Shown here: in pieces, positions 1-11,200 of the stretch | How the letters are laid out: each line of letters begins with the position of its first letter | How positions within the stretch are numbered: the stretch's first letter is position 1 | Origin: Symbiodinium kawagutii | Lineage: Eukaryota; Sar; Dinophyceae; Suessiales; Symbiodiniaceae | NCBI GenBank assembly: GCA_009767595.1 | Contig: VSDK01012623.1 | Span: 302,748 to 366,747 of the forward strand | DNA length: 64,000 nucleotides | Direction: 5' to 3' | Notes under the pieces: generated by a model | What the model was told of the DNA's origin: nothing | Seen by the model: only the letters and a program-made list of their open reading frames with translations | Databases searched by the model: none | Made by a program: the position numbers and the translations under genes

Positions 1-2
1 GC

Positions 3-305
3 CAGTGGGTGGGCAGCAGGAATATGAGGCTCACATATCAGGGCCACCACGCCCCGTTTCACTGGCATTTAGGCCAACTCTTTCGTCAGTATCCAAAGGA
101 TCGCCAAACTTTAGGAACACACTGGAGCGGGATCCAGATGGGCCAAATCCATGCTCAATTTTTTGATTCGGAAGACATCCAGCTCCACAGCCCGATATAC
201 AGGCTCACCCCGGGCATAGAGCTCCATCATTTAGACCTCGAATATGTTCCGGACGTAGTTCAGCCAGCTCCATCTTCGGCCAGACCGTTCCGAGCGACTC
301 ATTGA
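3..305 (+). CDS. Open frame running off the left edge, unknown
   Basis: The frame is open from the window edge and stops at 303-305, giving about 100 residues. Composition is mixed, with several His and Trp residues and no low complexity, so it could be the last exon of a gene lying to the left. No domain or motif is recognised and no acceptor site defines its start. It may equally be a chance open frame. Confidence 0.2.
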   Translation, partial: QWVGSRNMRLTYQGHHAPFHWHLGQLFRQYPKDRQTLGTHWSGIQMGQIHAQFFDSEDIQLHSPIYRLTPGIELHHLDLEYVPDVVQPAPSSARPFRATH

Positions 306-1333
306 AGTCACTCATCATACAGCAATGAACGGCCAATCCATGTACAATATCTCAGGTTTTTTGATTTCCACTTTTGCATTGCTAGACACAGCTCAGAGTA
401 GAAAACAAGCTGCTGTTAGTCCGATTTTGCGACACACGGCCTTCGTGTGTGAGTCAACTCCTGTTTCCAAGGATTTTTAGTCAAGAATTATGACTCATTA
501 AAATTCAAGAAGAAACAATTCTCAGCAGGGGCACACGGCATCCTTGACCTACCGTGTGCAATGAAGCTACGGTCTTGGATGGGATATCTGGCCTGATCAG
601 CCAGACGTACCTGCAGAATCAGTTTTCCGTTGAATCGAAAGAGAATCAGATGTGCACCGATTCTTTCGCTTTTGGTTTCATTGCTGTTGCTACTGCGAAA
701 GGCCTTTAGCACCATGTGTTCAATACACATGTGTCTAGTCCATCAGGACACTCACAACAGATGTGATCCATACGACCCTGAAACGTTGATTCAATCAACA
801 TCTGAATAACGGTCTTTCAAGTGTGTGTGTGTGTGTGCCGGTTGCCTGCGTCCCAGTACCAGGTAGCAGGGCACTTCATGAACGAAAGAATGTGAGGGCC
901 CCCGCAGGGGCTCCAATCGTCGTAGGACTGGGTGGTTTATGGTGGTCAATGATGCTATCACTTTGCCCATAATGCTTTGAACTGAAAGCATGGGCCACCC
1001 ATTGATCCCGAAGTGTACGAGCCTCCTTACTCCGAAGCAAGGGAAGAGGTTGGCATAACGTACTTCTGATTTTAGACTCGAACAGTTGTCATGAAACCTG
1101 TATACTGCCAATTCTGGATTGATAAACCCCTAGTCAATTCATGGGGGGATCCAAAAAAAACAACTGGTTTCCTGTTAAGATACTACCCCAAAATTCATAA
1201 ACTGTGGTTATATGACCATTCATCACTATACCCCTTCAGTACCTATCACCGTTGATTGTCCTTTTGGCAGCCAATGTTAGGATTGACACACCAATGCTTA
1301 TGACCATTCTGTTGTTAACACTACAGATATTAT

Positions 1334-1534
1334 GGGTGTTTCTCAAACTAGGGGGTGCCCCTCAGTCATCCTTTATTTGCCATTTACAAAGATCAATGAT
1401 TAACCAACAATTTTGTGAGTCCTCAATTTTGACAACATAGGGGACCCAAAAAATCAATGGTTTACTACTATCAATGACTATTAGAGGATGATTTTGGGGT
1501 ACCCCAATGACTTGAGTGATACCCATATTGACCA
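1334..1534. repeat. Family A-like MITE remnant
   Basis: The left end near 1334 (GTGTTTCTCAA) resembles the family A terminus GGTGGTTTCTCAA. The GGGGTACCCC-type core and 'GACTTGAG' near 1500-1520 match the right half of better-preserved copies at 25434 and 29668. It is about twice the usual 100 bp, so it may be two overlapping copies. Confidence 0.4.
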
Positions 1535-1775
1535 CGGCAGAAGCATTGCTCACAGAGGTAGGTGAAGTTTGCCGGTTGGTACCTGGGCATCGCGGTGGAA
1601 GCAGCTAATCCCAGCTGTAGTCTCCATGGTGAATAAAGCGCTAAGGGTGGTTTATGATATGGTGAGACGACTACTGCACTGGTTGAATAATAGATGGTTA
1701 ATAATTGTTGGTTATTGATTATTGTTGGTTGTTAGCATTCAAAGGGGATACTGACCAACAATAGTATGGTTGAAC

Positions 1776-1883
1776 AACTACTTCTTGATTGTTTGCTGGA
1801 CATGTTTTTATTTGTCCCTGTATTAAGAAATGGTTGCTTGGTTGACATGCATATTTTTCATCCGGGTTGAAACCACCAAGCAG
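1776..1883. repeat. Family B MITE, decayed copy
   Basis: The right end (GGTTGACATGC..., then GGTTGAAACCACCAAGCAG) matches the family B right end seen at 16590-16640 and 43360-43396. The left end is poorly conserved. Boundaries are approximate. Confidence 0.4.
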
Positions 1884-2080
1884 ATTACCTTCATCAGTTA
1901 CAAGCTATTGAGGGTAATCAACGCACTGCTTTTCGATTGTCAATGAACACCAAGTAAGAGTGATGAAGAACAGACATCAGATGTTGCCAGTTCATGGGAG
2001 GTCCATGTGAATCAATAGTGGGTGATTTACTTTTCATGTCATACTTGTTGGTTGGTTGGTATATCCGTAGGGCATTATGG

Positions 2081-2206
2081 TATTGGAGTAGGGGTCCCTT
2101 GCACAGAAATGACCATTCGTAACAACTGTGGGAGTAGCAATCCCTCATATAGTAGTCACCATTCATGTCGAGCAGGGCTCCCTTGCAATAGAGATCCCTA
2201 CTCCAA
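2081..2206. repeat. Inverted repeat around a 92-bp centre
   Basis: A segment ATTGGAGTAGGGGTC at about 2081-2095 is answered in inverted orientation by GATCCCTACTCCAAT at about 2192-2206, with one mismatch. A further GTAGGGATCCCTCAT follows at 2241. This looks like another short palindromic element, too small to assign to the named families. Confidence 0.45.
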
Positions 2207-2566
2207 TGGCACAGGCCATTCAGAACCATTGTGGTAGGGTAGGGATCCCTCATGTAGTGCAGGCAATTCTGAACTATTGCATGGCTCAATTTATCATCAG
2301 CGAATTTTCATCAACTAAGGGCCATAATACCAATGCTTCGCAGTCACGGGTGATTTGGATGGCTTTCTTTTTGCTTTGCCGAGTGTGTTGACTATCCCAG
2401 CAATTTCTCAAGATCAATCAGTTTTTGCAGGTTGCAGGAGGAGCTCGAAAGTGCAGACATGTGGTTATTTTGCGCGTGTTTACACATTTGATGACATTTA
2501 TGGGTGCGCGTGCTCACATTTGCATGTCGTATAAATGTATTGTATGTAAATGTGTTTGTCGTGTAG

Positions 2567-4379
2567 CAGATCATATCCCACAGCCAACTGGACACGGCTT
2601 GCATTTGATGCTCTCATCTTGCGACTCTGACCGTTTCAAACTGAACCTTCGATTAGAGTGGTCCTGGACCAGCGACATCGAAGGTATCGAGAACCGAAGC
2701 ACGTTGACATCATGCCCAGATGTCATGGACAGCGTTGTGATGGCAGAGATCGCGAGGTTAGTCTTCAAAATGAATCGCTTTCGGACTTGGGGCCGTTACA
2801 ATGTGACAAGTAGATCCCAGGCCCAAAGTGACTGGATGTCACATTCTCAGCGGACCATGCATCACTTGGCGAATGCTGAGAAAATCATTGAAACTTTGCT
2901 GCTCAGGAGCAGTCTGTATGATTACTTTCACCCTGCTCAGCTTGGCAACGCAGTCTTTTTCCATGTCGCAAAGTTGGTGCGTTCACTTTACTTTTTTCTG
3001 CCTTCGCTTGTCCACAACGAGCTTCCACAGAACTGGAGGTCCATCGATCCGATCTGGCAGAGCTTGGAGTCAAGTTTGCTTCATGACGGTCCTCTCAACG
3101 TGGGATTTCCATCTCAACCTGAGTCGTGTAGCCTGCTGTCAGCTGTGCATGACCTCCTCAAGGCTGATGACATGCGCATTCGAGCGGGCTCAGATTGGAG
3201 TGGTGTTCGGGGTCAAGAAATCAAACAGTCACTGGACTCAGCACAGCAGCAGTTACTTTGTATGCACCAAAAGATTGGTGGCAGATTCTTGAAGCATTTC
3301 ACGTTTCCGAAGGCTTTTGTTTTCTTTGGCTTGCTGGATCGTCTTGATTGCAGGAAGGTAAGAGCCATAAATCCTGCGGTGTTTGGCGAGGACTTCGTTC
3401 GTGCCCGCAATCAGACCTTTTGGATGCATCTTGTGCCTGCGCAACATGTCGAGTCTAATCATGTTCGAGGCAAAGGCGATTTTCACTGTAGCTGGGACCC
3501 GGTGATTAAAGAACAAATCAACATCTCGCTATCACGAGGCAGTGATTTTCGATTTGTGGAAGTTGGGGCATCGTTGGGTGGCTGCACTTGGAGAGTCCTG
3601 ACTTCACATCCTCGAGCTGTAGCGCTGGCGGTCGAACCATACAAGCCGGCAGTAGATGCTCTGAAGCTGACCGCACTGGAGAATGGACTCATGGATCGGT
3701 TGACCATTGCACCGTTGTTTGTTTCCACCAAGTCCGCATGTCCAAACATGATCCGAACTGGATACCAGCAAATGTTCGTCAGTGAGCAGCCGGGAGGCTC
3801 CCCTGTTGAAAGTGATTGTGCCACTGCAACCTTGAGTGATATTTTAACAACTTGGACCAGCGAACCCGTGGATTTCCTGCGAATCCATGTGCAGGGTTTT
3901 GAGTTAGATGTCCTCAGATCCCTGGCCAAAAGTTTGCCAAAGATCCGGAGCTTGAGCCTATCTATCTGGACCCATCGCGACTCTCCGGAGGATTACAATC
4001 CTGCCGCCATCGCTCGATTCCTCCAAGATTCCGGTTGTAGCATCGTTTTGGATATCCGTGCCTTGCAACGAGACATGCCTCCTGTGCTCAGACAGCTTCG
4101 TGACGATGCAGTGGTCACGGGCCTTCTTGGATCAGAGATCTGGACGGATAGGCACATGGCCCTCACGGCATCTTGCGGATCGGAAAAAGAGCACGTTTGC
4201 ATCCTGGGATTCATGCATACACGAGGTTTGGAACAGAGGTTTTTCAGGCTTACATGCATCGAGATCGGAAACTGGACCACAGAAGTTGCGGTTGTCATTG
4301 TGTTTTCAATCTGTGTAATAATAGCCCTCATGAACTGTTTGATCACTATCATTGCCAGTGTTGCAGCGAAACCGTTGGG
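2567..4379 (+). CDS. FkbM-type SAM-dependent methyltransferase, large exon
   Basis: A single long frame, open from 2425 but convincingly coding from about 2567, where a CAG acceptor precedes it, until a GTAAGT donor at 4380. The C-terminal half carries an FkbM-family methyltransferase domain at about 3530-4070. The SAM-binding loop reads VEVGASLGG (from 3556), followed by an acidic strand end (AVEPY) and the FkbM signature VDFLRIHVQGFELDVLRSL (about 3868-3926), which matches the family's I-D/K-x-E-G-x-E-x-x-V-L pattern. The acidic residue of the usual DVEG is replaced by HVQG, so catalysis may be altered. About 330 residues upstream are helical-looking but unrecognised. A hydrophobic segment near 4273-4360 could be a membrane helix or already intron. 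FkbM enzymes are O-methyltransferases, often acting on glycans or polyketides; the substrate here is unknown. Confidence 0.6.
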
Positions 4380-4385
4380 GTAAGT

Positions 4386-4896
4386 CGTTTTCCCTACCTA
4401 CAGTATTTGGTAATTGATGAAATATCCATCAACATTTCCAAAACTGCTATGATTTTACGAAACCGATCAAAATGTAGTTACGCTCATCACGGTCAAAAAC
4501 AGGTTGATTGAGGCAAAAACCAACTTCTTAGAGTTACTTACCAATGGCTACATCAAGTCAGTGCTTATACAGCCATGGGTCAAAACCCTTTCCTCCTGGC
4601 ATGCCATCATTAACCATCGCTCTCCCCATGAAATTGTTGGTGATGTCCCCCTTTTTTTGATGGTTACGTTGCAATTGGCCCATAGCACTCCTTTAACGGC
4701 ACTACCCATGGTCAACCTAAGGCCATTCAACGGTGAAAATGCCCAGGTTGCATGGTCGGAGCTGTTTCATAGTGCCGGGCATGGCCTTGCAAATTCCGAG
4801 ATGGTGAGTACCTTTATATACTGACTTGTCATAGGCATGGTTGAGAATTAGGTTCTGATTGGAAAATTGATTTTTACAGGCTATAGGTTAAAAGAT
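4386..4896. other. Spacer before the retrotransposon
   Basis: No convincing exon. A pyrimidine-rich TTTTTACAG near 4871-4879 could be a splice acceptor, so the copia element may sit inside the 3' part of the upstream gene, but no following coding sequence was recognised. Confidence 0.35.
4892..4896. repeat. Target site duplication AAGAT, left copy
   Basis: AAGAT directly precedes the 5' LTR and is repeated at 13776-13780 directly after the 3' LTR. A 5-bp duplication is the usual size for copia integrases. Confidence 0.9.
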
Positions 4897-5030
4897 TGAA
4901 GATGCATTCATGTATCAACACAGCTTTGGACCATGGAAAGCATGCACGAATCCCGCGGCCTTGGATCATAGGCCTAAGCCATTTCAGCTACGCGTCATGG
5001 CAAAAGACTGAGCCCTGCGTTGCTTCTGCA
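4897..5030 (+). repeat. 5' LTR, 134 bp
   Basis: Begins TGAAGATGCATTC and ends GCTTCTGCA. Compared base by base with 13642-13775, no difference was found. It is short for an LTR; transcription start and polyadenylation signals are not evident. Confidence 0.95.
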
Positions 5031-5031
5031 G

Positions 5032-5049
5032 TGGTAGGTCGGAGCCTCA
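5032..5049 (+). promoter_or_regulatory. Putative tRNA primer binding site
   Basis: TGGTAGGTCGGAGC begins one base after the 5' LTR. The TGG start pairs with the CCA end of a tRNA. It resembles the TGGTATCAGAGC site for initiator Met tRNA used by many copia elements but is not identical, so the primer tRNA cannot be named. Confidence 0.55.
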
Positions 5050-5292
5050 AGTGCGGTTCTGCGGCCTTTGCGGTGCCTGTGCCTTGCGTTTGAGCCCGGT
5101 GCAATCATTGCATGTGATTCTGGTTTGGCTGGCTTGCGATTGCTTCGTAACTGGTTAACTGGATTGAATCTGCTGCTGGATTTCCGATAGCCGACTGCCG
5201 CGTGGTTGGTGCTTTGGGATTTCAGCCGCATCTTTTGCGGTTTCACTTTGAGGAGGACATCAAGAATTTGATTTGCCCTCCTCTTCGAAGAC

Positions 5293-8200
5293 ATGGCGGA
5301 CGATGAGAAGGGAACGTCTGCATGGTACAAGGTCCCAACCTGGGACGGGAACCCTTCAGGCTTCCGCAGTTTCAAGCGGGAGATGGAATGGTGGAAAGCT
5401 AGCCTGGATCCTGTCAGCTGTGCGAAGTTCAATGTGGCAGCTCGTTGGACGTTGCGACAGACTGGCTTGGTTCGTGCCCGGGCTGAGGAGTTTTCCCCCA
5501 GTGAGCTTGAGGGTAAGAAGAAGGTCGAGATGGAGGACCCGACGACTGGTGCGATGACCGTCATTGCAGATGGCGATCCTTTCGCCGGCTTGGATAAGCT
5601 GATGCAAGCCCTTGAGGATTCGCTTGGGAAGACACCGCTGGACAAGAAGGGAGATCTTCGAAAGCAGTTCTATCAAGACCTTCGTCGAGCAGCAGGTGAA
5701 CGTATCAGCTCCTTTTGTTCGAGGTTTCGAACTTTGGTGGGTGACATGCGCCGTGAAGGCGTGGTGCTGCCGGATGAGGAGCTGGGCTGGTTTCTCCGTA
5801 GTCGTATGGGTTTGGACGCCATACGGCTTCAGTTGCTGGACACTGCATAGGGCTCTCGGGAGAAGTATGAGGAGGTGGAGACAGAGGCACTTCGTCTTTT
5901 CCGAGACCTTCACACCGAGGATCCATTACATAAGCAGCGGCATGAGAGGAACCCCATCTTCCAGCGATTCCTGAACTCGAATTCGACTCCATCGACGACG
6001 ACCAGGTCTTCATTTCCTTCGAGTTCGGCTTCATCAGTGGCTGGCCGTTCATTTCGGTCGAATTCTTCGGTGGCATCGCAGCGGTTCACTCCGAGACCGA
6101 AAGCATCTCCGGGTGGTCGTGCTGCTTTGGTTGCCGAGGGCATCGCGGAAGAGGAGCTCTATGACCCGGACGATGAGGAGTTGCTACCGGATGACGTGGC
6201 TACTGGGTCCCCTTCTTCCTTGGAAGAGGTTCTTCAAAGCGAGGCTGAAGTGTTGGCGGCCGAGATTGAAGCCATGGAAGAAGAAGGAATTGATCAATCC
6301 TTGATTGATGGACTGGAACAAGGGCTGGATCAAGCTGCGGAATCCCTTGTGACGATGCGGGAAGCCCGCAACAAGATAGCAGAAATCAAGAAGGATCGCG
6401 GATACGGCAAGATTCCGAATGCTGTCAAGCCCAAGATGCACGGGAACCAGGTTGCCGCCAAGAAGTCCAAGACCTTCTGTTGGGACTGTGGTCAGACGGG
6501 CCACTGGAGCGGTGATGATGGCTGCCCGAATCCTGGAGCTGGACTATTCAAGCCGAAAGCTGCTGCCAAGAAACCCATCAAGCAGGTGCGTGTGACGGAA
6601 GCCTTGAACACCGAGCACATCCTTGATGAGCCGCAGCAGCCTCCCTCCGAGCATCATGAAGTGATGATGACCCAGCGGTTGCTTCGCCCCAGCTCTTTGT
6701 CGGATGCCCTTGCAAATGAGCACGAGGCCAACCAAGTTTCACAGCGAATGTTGGCCGTGGACAAACAGCTGGTTGGAGCGTTGGACAGTGCCTGCAACCG
6801 AACTTGCAGTGGAAGCTTGTGGATCACCCAGTACCTGTCCACCCTGTCCACCGCTCCTGAGGCCATTCGATCCTTGGTGCGCAAGGAGCCCGAAGAGGAG
6901 CTGTTTCGCTTTGGTGATGGAGGAGTACAGACCAGTAAGTTCAGGTATCGGCTTCCCATGATGATTGGTGGAGATTTGGTGCTGACATGGGTTTCAGTTG
7001 TGCCGGTGCCGAGTTTGGGTCTTCTCCTAGGGCGAGATTGGCTTGATGGAATTGGCTGTGTTTTGAGTTTTGCCAAGAAGGTCATGCGAGCAGATCACCT
7101 CAGTGGCAAGCTCATAGCACTACATCAAATCCTTGCAGGACACTTTGCGCTGCCGTTGGTGCCTCTGCAGTGGCCTTCACCAGGTGCGCTCAAGTGGCGA
7201 CGGGTTGGTTTGGATGGAGTTTTGGAGTTGCAGATTTCTCATCAAGAATGGCTCCATCGCAAGCTTCATGCTGAATCGTTTGCAATTCCAACCCCCAACC
7301 ATGAGCATGAGCACCTTGTCACTGAGCAGAGTGTCATGTTGGCAGATGTTCGTTTTTCTGGTTTGGATGTGCATGGCCAGACGGATTCACCACATGTTCA
7401 TGATGCCCTGGTTCAAGCAATGAGCTCTTCACGAAGCTCCCCAATTCGAACTCCTTTGGCAACCACGGCATCCCATGGACAAGTCCGAGAAAGAGGCCAG
7501 AGCAGTGAGCCGATGGAGCCGGTTTCTTCTTCGAAGCCAAGAAAGAGCTCTATGGCACATCCATGGCGTCTTGCTTTGGCTGCTGCGGCGGCCCTCTTTG
7601 CGATGTCTGCCGCTGCCTTATCCGGCGGTGGGAACGGTTCAAGCTTGGGATCACCAGCTGTCGCAGATGTTGGTGGCTGGAGCAATCTCAAAGCGATGCG
7701 TGCAGCACATCCGGGACAAGCAGCTGATGACCGCCGAAGCCCTTCGAGACTGCAGTTGGCTTCGAGATCGTCTCGGAACTCGCACGTCCTTCATGGAGGA
7801 CCCCATCCTGCCAGGCCTTCTTGCAGCCCGTGGAGCAAAAGGCTTGGCTGCCAAGATCAAGATTGCGGCCTCGCAGGAAGAGAAAGCCAAAGCGAAGCTA
7901 CTTCGAGCCAAAGGAGAACATGTTCAAGCAATCCGACAGTTGGTCGGGCCCCGAGGAGGATTGCCTCATCTTCGCGGCGACTTGGTCAAATTGGCCACCC
8001 TCATGCAGGTGGAGGTCTCCGACAAGAGCACCGTGGACGAGCTGAAGTCACGGATCAAACCCGTGTTGGCCACGATCATGGAAGTGGTCAACAAGCAGGA
8101 ACCTCGAAGCAGTTCCAGCAGCTCCAGTCAGCAGGTGCCAAAAGTGTTGCCCAAGGCAAGAGAGCCTCCGAAGCCTGCCCCGTTGATCGAGGAAACCATC

Positions 8201-11200
8201 AACGAGATTCGCCAGGGAGTGAGGCAAGACATGAAGTCCTTCCTCGAGGAGCAGGATCGTCGTTTTCAGTGGATGATGCAGCAGACTTCCGATGGAAGGA
8301 CCGTTCACGACTTGGCCATGGGGGACGATCAACTGCCTCACCAATGGGACGACTTCGAATCCTTGGAAGGACCGGAGTTGGGCGCAATGGAACTGGTGAT
8401 GCCGATTCATGGATGGTCCCCGGAGGAGATTTCAGTGGCGATGGAGGCGGAAGAGAACAACCAGTTTTAAGCTTGCGAGATCGACGAGCTCCTCCTCCTG
8501 AAGTTCCTGGAGACAATCCATGGCGACTTCACCAAGACTTGAAGACAGGTCAGGCTTTGATGATTGGCCAGGCCTGGGAACAACATTGCAGAGATCGGGA
8601 TCGAATCTCCAAGAGCCCCAAGGAGATCCTCGAGGTGATGCATCGTGATTGGACTTCGTCGATGCAGAGCAATTTGAATGAGCGCTTTGTGATGAAGATT
8701 GACATCGCCCCGGACATCTCAGAGGCCCTTGCCGTGGAGGACGTCCCAAAGAATGTCAAGCCCCTTGCCAATAAGGTCAAGCAGCCTTTGGTTGGCGAGA
8801 TCTACACGGCAACCGAGCAAGTGGCAAATCAAGCTCGACTTCGAGGGCACCGTGTTGGAACTTCGATGTCCTTGGAGAGTGGTTGGAATTTTCTTCGAGC
8901 TGAAGATCGGAAGGCTTGCATCAGGAAGGTGTTGGAGGAGGACCCCTTTTGCCTGATCCTGGCCTTTCCCTGTGGACCTTGGTCGCCATTGACACGACTG
9001 CGGCCGAGTGCAACTTTGGAAGAACGTCGACGAGAAGGTGAAGTTCTCATCGATTTTGCACTGGTGCTTGCTCGCATTCAACTTCGTCGAGGTTGCCACT
9101 TCGTCCTTGAGAACCCCAAGCCGAGTGAAGCCTGGAACTTGCCGCAGGTACTTCGTTTCATCGAGGAGACTGGGTGCGCTGTGGTGGACTTTGACCAATG
9201 CAGGTTTCGCCTTCGAAGTCTTCAAGGAGGATTTCACAAGAAGCCGACAAGGATGGCTACAAGTAGCCAATCTGTAGCAGATGGACTTCGAAATCATCTT
9301 TGCCGTCGAGAAGAGCCAAAAAGAATGGCTCCCTGTAGCCAATCTGTAGCGGATGGACTTCGAGATCATCTTTGTCGTCGAGATCATCTACATGATCCGG
9401 TGATTGGTGGCTCCAAGGTCACCAGTCGAGCTGGGCACTATCCAGTTCCTTTGGCTCGCTGCATCGTGAAGAACTTGGAGAAGCAGTTCGACCTTCAGCA
9501 TGTTCGAGGGCACCAAGTTCATGCGGTGGACGGCGAGGAGGTTGTCGAGGAGGATGCAGCGATGGAAGCTTTTGGCAGTGACTCTGACATCTCGTCCATT
9601 GCCGAAGAGGACGATGAGGGCGAGCAGACTTTGAAGATCCCCGCTGCTGTTCGCAGTGCGGTGAAGCGTCTTCATGAGAGCACTGGGCATCGTTCTCGAA
9701 GAAGATTGACGAGGGCACTCGTCATTGCAGGAGCACCGAAGGAAGTGATCTTGGCTTCGAAGCATCTTCAATGCAGCTTGTGTGATGAGAAGAAGAGACC
9801 GAAGAGCCGGAGGTTATCTTCGCTTCCATCTCCCAAAGATGTTTCGGACCAAGTGCACATCGACGTCGTCGAGATGACCGACATCGATGAGAAGCGATTC
9901 TATGTGGTCCACTGCATCGACTGGACCTCTCGCTTCCAAATGGCCGAAGCCCTAGAACACAAGAGCTCAGAGGCCATCACTTCTTGGTTCAAAGCCAGGT
10001 GGTTGCCCATCTTCGGTGCGCCTCGGGTCCTAGTCGCTGATCAAGGACGTGAATTTGTGAGTTGGGAGTTCCAAGAAATGTGCGACCAGATAGGGACCCT
10101 ACTATATCACATTCCGGTCCAAGCCCCATGGGCCAATGGAGTCTGTGAACGTGGAGGAGGCATCCTGAAAACATTGGTGGAGTGCGGAGTGAAGGCTCAT
10201 TCAGTTCAAGGACTTGATGAGATGAACATGGCGGTGCAGGAGAGCATCTTGGCCTACAACTCCGACATCAATGAGATGGGAGTCAGCCCCCACCAGGCTG
10301 CCATTGGTCGCCAACCCAGGATGATTGGTGATGTTTTGGGATCTGTTGGCCAGAGGTTAGCAGAGCATGGGCTGATTGACAGCCGCCCCAGCCTTGCCAG
10401 GCAGATAGCCTTGAGAGAAACGGCACGAGTGGCGATGACTCGCCTCCACTTTTCTCGAGGACTTCGCAAGGCTGAGTTGGGTCGTTCAAGGACAACCACT
10501 ATGTCGCAGCCCCTGGAACCTGGAGCTATCGTGTATTTCTGGAGGGAGTCAAAATACAATTCCAGAACTGCACCTTCGAGGCGGCGATTGACTTTGCGCC
10601 GTTGGCACGGTCCAGCACTTTTGGTAGCTCTCGAAGGGCATGTGGCTGGGTACGTGAGCTTCAAGGGGCAGTTGACGAAGTGCGCACGTGAACACCTTCG
10701 TCTGGCCAGCTCGATGGAACAAATTGGTGCGGAAGTGTGGCACGATGCTATCCAAGAAGCAGTGGAAGCGTCCATGCATGATGCCGAACTTAGACAACAA
10801 CGAGATCAACCTCACATTCAACAACAACAAGCACCAGCCACACCATCACCACATCCTCTACCTCAAGATGATCCTTCACAACCACAACTACATGTTCAAC
10901 AACAACCTTCACAACCTTCGCAACCTTCATTACTACCTTCAATAGATGAACCTTTACCACCAGATGATCCTCAAGATTTACCCCCTCTACAACCTGATGA
11001 GGTAGTTGCCGCTTTGACTCCGGCAATGCCAGAGATGCCACCGACACCTTTGAGTACTAACCCTACAAGCCTTGCACCTAGCCGCAGGACTGGACGTGCT
11101 GGTGGGCTTGTTTCATCTAGGACCTCTCCGACGGGTACCAGGACTTTTGGCGATGCTCTCACAGATGCTGTTCGACGAGCTCGCGATGCCGATGAGTTGT

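Larger units (their letters stand above)
306..2566. other. Spacer without recognised genes
   Basis: No coding exon could be supported here. The stretch holds a short GT microsatellite near 821-837, repeat fragments described separately, and many short TGGTT/ATGGT-type words that are also common in the other spacers of this window. Confidence 0.5.

Noticed and set aside
4995-5913. Minus-strand open frames of 216 and 185 codons
   Set aside because: They lie opposite the copia gag region, have no motifs, and are shadows of the plus-strand coding frame.
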